Shown here one piece after another: positions 57,024-64,000 of a stretch of DNA of 64,000 bases. The notes under the pieces are model-generated. The model saw only the letters and a program-made list of their open reading frames with translations. It made no database searches and was not told the origin of the DNA. Position 1 is the first letter of the stretch, and each line of letters begins with the position of its first letter. Location of the stretch: positions 1 to 64,000 of the forward strand of contig JACQFI010000045.1 of the NCBI GenBank assembly GCA_016200135.1, given 5' to 3'. Source of the stretch: Planctomycetota bacterium. GTDB taxonomy: Bacteria; Planctomycetota; SZUA-567; H5-PLA8. Position numbers and translations under genes: made by a program.

Positions 57024-60000
57024 TGTTCTTTACGTCGTTCGCGGCCTTCGGCGGCGCGGGTGGCCCTTCTTTGGCTTGGGCGGCCGCGGCCGGTTCGGCG
57101 GGCTTGCCTTGCTTCTCCTGCTCCTTCTTCTCGTCCAGTTCGTCGCCGTTGCTCGCGTATCCAATCGAAAGGAAGGTCCGCGGCGCGGCCGTAAAGCCCG
57201 GATAGGAGATCTTGGAATACGCGACGCGCTGCCGCTCGACTTCGGCGATCAGGTTCAGAAATTCCATCAGCTTGGGATATTTGTCCGGCGTCACGCGCTG
57301 CATGGGGACGAGGAACGAGCGGTTGCACGTCAGGCGCCCGCCCTTGACGTTGAAGTCCGCGATGTAGAAGCCGAACTCCGTGCAGAAGAACGCGTCGTCG
57401 GGCACCTCCGTCCAGCCGTAACCGTGCGGCAGGTCGTACGAGACCGAATTGTCGAGTTCGCTGTACTCCTGTTTAATGAGCAGGTCGTGGATGCGCTCGG
57501 GTGGGCCCATCAATTCCAGCAAGAACGCTGGCGCGCGGAACGGCTGCAAAAAGAGCGACGCCTCCGCGGGTGCGGCGAGGTCCTTCACCAGCCCCGTATA
57601 GGCGAAGCAAAGTGGGTCGGCCGGGTTGTCCTTGCCTTCGACGCGGATCGCCGGTTCTTCCAGTTTGGGCCAAAAGCGCCGCACGATGCCTTCGCGCACC
57701 TGGTCCGCCTTGCGCGGGTCGTCGAGGAACTGGCGCACTTGTCCGCCGACGAATCCGAAAAGCTGGAGCGTGCCTTTCACGTGCCCTTGGCCCTGCGCGT
57801 CCAGGGTCACGTTCATCCGGTGATCGGCGGTTACCTTGCCCTGGGCTTCTCCATCGACGCGCTTGATGCGCACGCCTTCGTCGGTGGCGACCAGCGCCAA
57901 GCGCCCCGGCTGTCCGTCGAAGAGATCGCCCGCGTTAAAGTATTTCGAAGGCTGCCCCGCGAACTGCATCCAAACGTCGGTTCCGCGTGCGGGTTCGAGC
58001 ACCATCATCCGCCCCGAGCCACCGAAAGAGGCGAAGTACCCGGGCTCCCACTCGCGTTTGGCGTTCTTTGTGCGCCAGACCTGGCCGGGCACGTAGGAGC
58101 CGTTTACCAGCGCCTCGGTGACCGGCAGGCCCGCGGACTGGCACATCGCCAGGGCCAACTCTGTCATCTGGCCCGTGTTGCCCGAGCGCAGCGTCCACAC
58201 GTCCTCGAGAGAGTTCGCTTCCTTGCCCGGCTGGATGTTCGAGCGCACCCACTCGACGATCGCGCGGAACTTCGCTTCTTCGCCCTTCGGCTGCGCCGTC
58301 AGGGTCTGCGCCTGCGCCGCGGCTGGCTCCGGCAGGAAGTACTTCGTGCGGCGCGTAAGCCAGCCCGTGGCGCGGAAACGGTTCTCCGGCGACTCGATAA
58401 AGATTAGTGGTATCACTTCCTGATCGTTCTCCACCGGCATGAACGGCTCGACCTTGATGCCCTCCACCTGCTTGTTCGTCCACTGGTAGACGGTGTAGCC
58501 CTCGGGCCCGGGCAGGATCTTCTCGTCGATTAGTTCCGGGCAGACCTTGCGGATGGTGAGTTTGCTGTTCTTTGGGACCATCACGACCCAGCGCGAGACC
58601 GCGCGCGGGGCGTCGAGCGCCATGAAGTTGAAGGCCGCGTTAAGCCGCGGCTCGTCTTCGTCCGCGTCCTCGTTCATTAAGTAGGCGTGTTCGAGAATCG
58701 AGCCGGGGCCGACCTTGTAGAAACTCGCGGACTTCACGAGGTCGAAGTCGTGCACGTTTGTCGGCTGGTAGATCGAGCCGTCCGGGTTCAGCGTACGGAT
58801 GAAGACCACGTCCTGCCGCTGCGCGCGCACGATCGTCTCCGAGAGCTCTCCGATGCCTTCGTTGTTGATCACCTTCTGCGCGATGTGGACGTAGGACTCG
58901 CGCGAGAGGTCCGGGAGGATCTTCGTGACCATGAAGTCTACGATCCAGGCGTGGTTCGAACGCGGGTAGTTATCCTGGTTGAACTTGGACGTGTCGATCG
59001 CGGCGACTTGAACGTCGTAGGGCGCCCACCAGTCCAGCTTCTCTTTGCCTTCTAGTTCCCGCAGGCGCCTGCGCGCGGCGTAATCGCCGGGATGCTCCTT
59101 TAGGTGCTTCCGCAGCAGGTCTTTCGCTTCCTCATCCTTGCCCATGCGCAGGCTCAGGTCTACGAGCGTGTGCAGCGCGTCGGTGTTCTTTGGCTTGGCG
59201 GCCAGCATCTTCTTACGCAGTTCGTAGGCGCCGTTGAGGTCGCCCTTTTCCGCCAGCAGTTCCGCGCGCGTCTCCTGAAAATCCTCCGCACGTTCGGGAT
59301 AGTTCTTCTCCTGTTCCGCCAGGAGCTTCTCGGCCACGTCGTACTTGCCCAGCGTGACGAAGCGCGTGTACTCCTGCATGGGCAGTTCCTGGCCCAGCGC
59401 GCGCATCTTCTCCCGCAGTTCGCGCCCGCGCACGCGGTTCCCCTGCGTCTCATGGAAGCGCGCCAGCGAGCCCAGGTACGCCGCGTCCAGTTCCGCGGCT
59501 TTCTCCAATTGCCGTTCGGACTGCACAGGCAGGCGCTTCTCGAGGTACATCTGCCCGAGCCGCTCCTGCGCCAGCGCTGACTTGGGATGCGCGTCAGCGC
59601 AGGCCTTGATCATGTCGAACGCCTGATCTTTCAGGCCGCGGTCGGCGTAGAAGTAGTACAGGCCCAGCAGGTGCTGGTGCGCTTTGGGAACCTTCTCCAG
59701 GGCGCGCTCGCGCAGTTGCCGCGCATCTTCGGCGTTGCGCGAATCCGTGTGGCCCGCGCTGCGGCCGGCGGCGGCGAGAATTACCGCGCCCTGGTCCAGC
59801 GGCCCGATGCTGTCGGGGAAACTGCCCACCAGCGTGCGCGCGATCGCCTCCCGCGCCGGCACGTCGTTCTCTTGCTGCGCCGAAAGGTCCAACCAGATCG
59901 CCTGCGCGGCGCTCAAGCTGCCGTTTAGCGCGACGCCGCGCAGCCCCTTGGCGCGTTCTTCAGGCGCCAGCGGCTCCAGGAACTTCGCCGCCGACATCCC

Positions 60001-61152
60001 CGTCGTCTCTTCCGAAAAGAGGTACCCGCGCAGCGCTACGACTTCATGCGCGGCCAGCGCGTTCGCGTCGAGCGACTTAACGCTTACGCCCTGCGCGGGG
60101 GCGTAATTCGCATCGAAGACGCGCACCACCAGATCTGCGGCGAACGGCAGCTTGACCAGCAGCGGGTTCGCGCCCTTGCGCAGTTGCGTCTTCAGGATCG
60201 GCGTCTCGCGGATGTACTGCTTGTCCATCGTCTCCTGGTAGATGGGCACGCCGCGCAGGAACGCGCGCGTACCGTACGGTGCGCCCAGCACCAGCAGTAT
60301 CTCCTGGTCGGACTCGCTCTCCAGATTCGTGAACGCGTAGACGATCCCGCGCTCGTCCGGCAGCAGGCGCCGCACGTCCAACGAACGCATGTTGGCCTTT
60401 ACGTCGCGGAGCACCTTCACCGGCTTGCCGCGTTCGTCCTTAAAGGAGAGGTCCTTCAGCGCGCGCTCGGGCGCGAAGCGGCGGTCCATTTTGTTATTGC
60501 GGTCCTTCGTGCCGAACGAACCCGCCAGAAAAAGCCACGAATCGACATAGCCGAGGCCCTTCAATGCCTCGCGCGCTTCTGCGGGCTTGTCCATGCCCAT
60601 GTATAGGCTGGCCAGAATGTCGCGCAGCGAGGCGCGCACTGCCGGCCCGGCTTTCTCGGACGTCTCTTTCAGGACTGCGATCAGGTCCGCTCGAGACTCG
60701 GTGTAGGCCAGCGTGTCCATCGCGCGCATGGCGATCAGCCCGCAGAGCGGCTTGTCCGTCGAGGCCCCGATCATGCGCAGGTTGAACTTCTGCGCCTCGC
60801 CATAGCGCCCGCCGGCGATGCACACAGCGCGCAGGCCCTCCAGCGTCTCCAGATCGCTTGGGGTTTGTCCAAGCGCGTCGTTAAACGCCTTCTCCGCGCC
60901 CTCCAAGTCGTTCTTGAGGAACGTCTCCCAGCCTGCGCGGCCGGGGCCTTCCGGAATCTTGTACGGATGCTCGGGCTTATCGATCTGCAGCGGACGCGGC
61001 TTGGGGGCTTCCTTCTTCTCGGCGGGCTGTTCGTCCGGCGGCGGATCCTGCTCTTCTTCGGCGGGAAGGCGTGTTGCGAATGCGTTCACGAGAAGGGCCG
61101 ACGCGGCCGCAAGCAGCAGGCCGAACCGCCGGAAGGACGCCGTAAAATACAT
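57016..61152 (-). CDS. Exported TPR / DUF3857 / transglutaminase-like protein
   Basis: The ATG at 61152 is preferred because GGGGAGA lies 8 bases upstream; a TTG at 61170 would put that site inside the gene. The 1378-residue product has a signal peptide (FGLLLAAASALLVNAFA) and a Pro/Glu/Lys-rich linker. TPR-like repeats run from about 70 to 220 and again about 440-690. A DUF3857 domain follows at about 720-900 (SYVHIAQKVINNEGIGELSE), and a transglutaminase-like region at about 960-1080 (IVEWVRSNIQ, LALAMCQSAGLPVTEALVNG with a candidate catalytic Cys). The C-terminus is beta-rich. It is probably a periplasmic assembly or surface protein. The catalytic His and Asp were not firmly placed. Confidence 0.75.
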   Translation of the reverse strand: MYFTASFRRFGLLLAAASALLVNAFATRLPAEEEQDPPPDEQPAEKKEAPKPRPLQIDKPEHPYKIPEGPGRAGWETFLKNDLEGAEKAFNDALGQTPSDLETLEGLRAVCIAGGRYGEAQKFNLRMIGASTDKPLCGLIAMRAMDTLAYTESRADLIAVLKETSEKAGPAVRASLRDILASLYMGMDKPAEAREALKGLGYVDSWLFLAGSFGTKDRNNKMDRRFAPERALKDLSFKDERGKPVKVLRDVKANMRSLDVRRLLPDERGIVYAFTNLESESDQEILLVLGAPYGTRAFLRGVPIYQETMDKQYIRETPILKTQLRKGANPLLVKLPFAADLVVRVFDANYAPAQGVSVKSLDANALAAHEVVALRGYLFSEETTGMSAAKFLEPLAPEERAKGLRGVALNGSLSAAQAIWLDLSAQQENDVPAREAIARTLVGSFPDSIGPLDQGAVILAAAGRSAGHTDSRNAEDARQLRERALEKVPKAHQHLLGLYYFYADRGLKDQAFDMIKACADAHPKSALAQERLGQMYLEKRLPVQSERQLEKAAELDAAYLGSLARFHETQGNRVRGRELREKMRALGQELPMQEYTRFVTLGKYDVAEKLLAEQEKNYPERAEDFQETRAELLAEKGDLNGAYELRKKMLAAKPKNTDALHTLVDLSLRMGKDEEAKDLLRKHLKEHPGDYAARRRLRELEGKEKLDWWAPYDVQVAAIDTSKFNQDNYPRSNHAWIVDFMVTKILPDLSRESYVHIAQKVINNEGIGELSETIVRAQRQDVVFIRTLNPDGSIYQPTNVHDFDLVKSASFYKVGPGSILEHAYLMNEDADEDEPRLNAAFNFMALDAPRAVSRWVVMVPKNSKLTIRKVCPELIDEKILPGPEGYTVYQWTNKQVEGIKVEPFMPVENDQEVIPLIFIESPENRFRATGWLTRRTKYFLPEPAAAQAQTLTAQPKGEEAKFRAIVEWVRSNIQPGKEANSLEDVWTLRSGNTGQMTELALAMCQSAGLPVTEALVNGSYVPGQVWRTKNAKREWEPGYFASFGGSGRMMVLEPARGTDVWMQFAGQPSKYFNAGDLFDGQPGRLALVATDEGVRIKRVDGEAQGKVTADHRMNVTLDAQGQGHVKGTLQLFGFVGGQVRQFLDDPRKADQVREGIVRRFWPKLEEPAIRVEGKDNPADPLCFAYTGLVKDLAAPAEASLFLQPFRAPAFLLELMGPPERIHDLLIKQEYSELDNSVSYDLPHGYGWTEVPDDAFFCTEFGFYIADFNVKGGRLTCNRSFLVPMQRVTPDKYPKLMEFLNLIAEVERQRVAYSKISYPGFTAAPRTFLSIGYASNGDELDEKKEQEKQGKPAEPAAAAQAKEGPPAPPKAANDVKNNE

Positions 61153-61235
61153 GCGCTGAGATCTCCCCAAAGGTTAGACGCGCAAAGCGGCCTCTACCCT
61201 AATGGGAAATGCATCAAATACCACTGCTGCGGGGC

Positions 61236-63737
61236 TCATCGCAGCTCTACCACGGCGCTCTCGGAATACTCCAGCTTCACCCGCACGATGCGGCGGTTCA
61301 GGCGGTCGCCAATGTAGGCCGCCTCGTCGCCCACCGTCACGGCTTGCACCCAGCAGAAGGGAATGGCCGGAACGGGCACCGCGCTCGTCGGGCCCGCCGA
61401 ATCCTGGTTGCCGTAGCTCCCAAACGTGCAGAGTTCGTTGCCGTTGGTGTCGAGCACGCCCACGCGGAAGCGGCAGGCGTCCGGATAGAAGCTGCGCCCG
61501 AAGCTGTCCACGTCGAAGCGCGGCGACTCGCACTGGCAGATGTCCGGCGCGAAGTTCGGCGCGCGCCACGACGGCACGCAACTGACGCCGGAGGCGATCC
61601 ACTTCGCGCCTTTTACCTCGGTCGTGGCGCCCTGACTGTAACTGCACTCGGTCCCGCCCGAGCCCTTCTGGATCAGGCCGCCCTCCGGACCGAACTTCGC
61701 GATGCTCCCGTACATGTACGGGTAATAATTGACGCCACACACCGCGTCGGGATCCTTCGAGCCGTCGGGCAGCTTGCCTTTAAGGCCCTCCGGAAGCGGG
61801 TCCTTGCCGGGCCTTAGTCCCAGCGCGAGGTACACGTTGCCGCGGTAATCGGTCCGCACCGAATTCAGGCTGCGGATGTCGGCGTCGATGAGCTTCTCGT
61901 TCTTCACCGTCCCGTCCGGCCCGAACATCGCCAGTGCGTTGAACTGCGTGAGCACCGGCTTCTGATAGAGCAGGTAGACGTTCCCGTGTGCATCGGCCGT
62001 GACGCCGCGGGCATGCAGGCGCAGGCTGCCGTCATTGAGAATGGTCATCAGTCCCGCCCCTCCGAAGGCGGCCTGCTTGAGGTCCGGGCTGAAGCGGGAG
62101 ACGCCTCCAATGTGATGAACGTAAAGAAAGCCGTCCATCCCGGCCGCCAGAACCGCGCCTAGAGCTCCGACATTAGGCGGAAGGATCGGACGGATGGCGT
62201 CGTTCTTGCCCGTGCGCCCGTCATAGCGCGCGCCGAAGCCCACGTAGAGCTGCTCGTGCTCGCGGTCCAGGCTGAGCTCGCGCAGCGCGCCGACGCTGTC
62301 CCCTTTGTTTTCTGGCAGAGCATTGACATCCACCTTATCGCCGAACGCCGAGCCCTTGTCCTCAATGCGCAGCAGGGCGAACTTGGTGTACCCGCCATCG
62401 TGCGAACCGAACCACAGCACCGTCGGCTCGGCCGAGTCGTCCAGCGCCATGGATACGCGGTGGCCGTCGTGCTTGAAGGTCGGGATCGTGGTCCTGGTGA
62501 TTGGTTCGGCGTCCTTCCACGACTTGAACTTCAGCACATCCGCGATGCCCGGGCCCCCCAGCACGTAAAGCGCGCCGGTCTTGCGGCTGACCGCCACGCG
62601 CTCGGGCTTCGGCGTCTTGAGCACGCCCAGCAGCGAGCCGTCCGGCTTGAATACGGCCACGCGGTCGTTGCCCTTGTCTGCGACGAACAGATTGCCGTCT
62701 TTGTCCGAGCAGATTCCCTTGGGATCGTTGAGTGCCAAGTCTCCTTTGGCCTCTTTGCCCCCAAGGAACGGCGTGGCCTCCTTGTCCTCCCAGGTGAATC
62801 TGTAGATCACGTTCACAGGCTTGCCGTAGTGATCTTTGGCGGTGCGCACGTCGGAGGCGTATAGCGTCTTCTCATCGGGCGACATCGCTAACGTGGCCGA
62901 GACGCCGCCGGAGAAGATCTTGGTTTTAACCGGGCCGTCTGTAGGCACGCTGCCGTCAGCATTGATCACCAAGAGGTGAATCGGCCCGGCCTGCGCGTAG
63001 CGCGTGTACTCCATGCGCCCGACGAAGGCCACCCGCCCGTCGGACGTCGCTAGGGCGTCGTGATTCTCGTTCTCGCCGGCTCCGGGGATGAACGAGCGCG
63101 TCTCGGCCTGGTAGATGAAGGGAACTTTCGTGCCATCCACCTCAATGCGCTTCACGCCCTTCAGCTTCTCCTCCGGCACGTTCGCGGGGTAGGGCATGAT
63201 CGTGCGGAGGTACTTGCCTTCGCGGCTGTACACGCTGCAAGCAATCGAGTTATCGCTCGGGTGGATGGTCCCGAAGGAGTAGAAGACGAATGCCTCGCCC
63301 TTTGGCCCGACCGCGATGGCCCGCACCGACGCCGGCAGGGCGCCCGGCGTGAAGCCGATCATCCTGTCGAAGCCGGCTTTCAGCCCCAACCCCACGCGCG
63401 CCTTGAACGGCCCGCTGCCGGCTGGCTTGCCGAGGTCGTTCATGCCGTCAAACTCGATGGATTGCTCCAGCGTGTTCGCCTTCAGCGGCTCCGGCGGGTT
63501 CTTTCCAAGAAGGCCGGCCACCAGGTGGCGGACCACTTTGCCGTTGGCGTCCTCGATGCTCATGGCCACGTCGGTCTCGCGATCGACGGCGAAGGTGATG
63601 GTGTACTTCTCGCCCGCCTTGGCGACCGCCGGCTTCTTGGTAAAGGCCGGTGGCTTGGCCGCATCTCCGGCGAAAACGCCCGATGCTGCCGCCACCAAGA
63701 GCGCCAGCAGTCCGTCGTATGCTTTCGCCGTGCGCAT
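61236..63737 (-). CDS. Secreted NHL-type beta-propeller protein with FlgD-like Ig domain
   Basis: The ATG follows AAAGGGGA. The 833-residue product has a signal peptide (AYDGLLALLVAAASGVFAG) and an Ig-like region at about 30-125 similar to FlgD-type repeats (MSIEDANGKVVRHLVAG). Repeats typical of NHL propellers follow (GICSDKDGNLFVADKGNDRV, AVFKPDGSLLGVLKTPKPER). The C-terminal 120 residues are rich in Cys, including ICQCESPRFDVDSFGRSFYP and a following DACRFRV, which may form disulfides or bind a cofactor; no CxxCH heme site is seen. It is probably a surface or periplasmic binding protein. It lies 22 bp after the kelch-like gene. Confidence 0.72.
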   Translation of the reverse strand: MRTAKAYDGLLALLVAAASGVFAGDAAKPPAFTKKPAVAKAGEKYTITFAVDRETDVAMSIEDANGKVVRHLVAGLLGKNPPEPLKANTLEQSIEFDGMNDLGKPAGSGPFKARVGLGLKAGFDRMIGFTPGALPASVRAIAVGPKGEAFVFYSFGTIHPSDNSIACSVYSREGKYLRTIMPYPANVPEEKLKGVKRIEVDGTKVPFIYQAETRSFIPGAGENENHDALATSDGRVAFVGRMEYTRYAQAGPIHLLVINADGSVPTDGPVKTKIFSGGVSATLAMSPDEKTLYASDVRTAKDHYGKPVNVIYRFTWEDKEATPFLGGKEAKGDLALNDPKGICSDKDGNLFVADKGNDRVAVFKPDGSLLGVLKTPKPERVAVSRKTGALYVLGGPGIADVLKFKSWKDAEPITRTTIPTFKHDGHRVSMALDDSAEPTVLWFGSHDGGYTKFALLRIEDKGSAFGDKVDVNALPENKGDSVGALRELSLDREHEQLYVGFGARYDGRTGKNDAIRPILPPNVGALGAVLAAGMDGFLYVHHIGGVSRFSPDLKQAAFGGAGLMTILNDGSLRLHARGVTADAHGNVYLLYQKPVLTQFNALAMFGPDGTVKNEKLIDADIRSLNSVRTDYRGNVYLALGLRPGKDPLPEGLKGKLPDGSKDPDAVCGVNYYPYMYGSIAKFGPEGGLIQKGSGGTECSYSQGATTEVKGAKWIASGVSCVPSWRAPNFAPDICQCESPRFDVDSFGRSFYPDACRFRVGVLDTNGNELCTFGSYGNQDSAGPTSAVPVPAIPFCWVQAVTVGDEAAYIGDRLNRRIVRVKLEYSESAVVELR

Positions 63738-63759
63738 CCGCGTCCCCTTTCTGGCGTAC

Positions 63760-64000
63760 TTACTTCTTCAGCCGGAACGCCCACGTCTTGCAGCCGGCGA
63801 TGAAGATGTACACGTTGTCCACCGGATCGTACGCCAGGCAGTGGAACGTCATCGTCCCCGGCTTCGCGCCCTGTAGCTCTTTTGAACTCCACTCGCTTTT
63901 TGCCGGATCGTAAAGGTAAACCTTGTTGTCCTTCACGCCGCCTGCGATCACCTTGTTCGCCGGGTCCCAGACGAACGCGCACTCCGACTCCGGCGGTTTC
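63760..64000 (-). CDS. Kelch-like repeat protein, 5' end outside window
   Basis: The frame is open to the window edge, so only the last 79 residues are visible. They contain a kelch-like unit: a WDPANKV stretch, then AGGVKDNKVYLYDPAKSEWS and YDPVDNVYIFIAG, ending in WAFRLKK. Kelch repeats build beta-propellers used in binding or galactose oxidase-like enzymes. The downstream gene also encodes a propeller, so the two may act together outside the cell. Confidence 0.6.
   Translation of the reverse strand, partial: KPPESECAFVWDPANKVIAGGVKDNKVYLYDPAKSEWSSKELQGAKPGTMTFHCLAYDPVDNVYIFIAGCKTWAFRLKK

Overview
The window is a GC-rich chromosomal segment from a free-living bacterium. It resembles Planctomycetota, Lentisphaerota or related environmental phyla: very long secreted proteins with CBM9-like/DUF6067-like and GH20-like parts, a DUF6784/DUF6785-type membrane protein, minor pseudopilins without a visible secretion motor, a MoxR/DUF58/BatA-type block, TPR-PQQ and TPR-DUF3857-transglutaminase giants, and a small SWIB protein. 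No rRNA, tRNA or other marker fixes the phylum, so this placement is inference.

Layout. (1) 1-1960: a less GC-rich fragment, probably phage-derived, with RCC1 repeats, an apparent frameshift and a virion-like protein, followed by about 470 bp without a convincing gene. (2) 1961-11366, minus strand: a carbohydrate locus with a multipass membrane protein, a GntR/LacI-type regulator and two secreted glycoside-hydrolase-like proteins. The regulator is preceded by a 14-bp direct repeat, with a matching 17-bp palindrome about 180 bp further upstream. (3) 11758-20913, plus strand: a zinc-ribbon membrane protein, a GAF/degenerate-GGDEF/lectin-like/TPR protein and four minor pseudopilin-like genes (GspH, I, J and K types). 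(4) 21162-42466, plus strand: DUF58, an epimerase-heparinase pair, a DUF4175-like membrane protein, two VWA membrane proteins, a TPR-PQQ protein, two MoxR ATPases and a GH20-like secreted giant. (5) 42499-42654, minus strand: a truncated response-regulator receiver fragment. (6) 42837-51095, plus strand: nuoJKLMN, the distal membrane arm of complex I, then etfBA, ending in a strong bidirectional terminator. (7) 51192-64000, minus strand: SWIB protein, seryl-tRNA synthetase, M42-like aminopeptidase, U32 (RlhA-like) protein, TPR-DUF3857-transglutaminase protein, a beta-propeller protein and a kelch-like gene cut by the window edge.

How the genes fit together. The minus-strand carbohydrate locus looks like one sugar-responsive unit in which the regulator probably represses itself and the two secreted proteins behind it. 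The MoxR/DUF58/VWA block resembles the Bat/MoxR arrangement, in which AAA+ ATPases are thought to act on VWA proteins at the membrane; the TPR-PQQ protein may be its periplasmic scaffold. The nuo and etf genes are respiratory. The most unusual items are the operator array, the enlarged MoxR/VWA block with embedded carbohydrate genes, the composite GAF/GGDEF-like/TPR protein beside orphan minor pseudopilins, the GH20-like protein without the usual catalytic Asp-Glu pair, and the receiver-domain relic.
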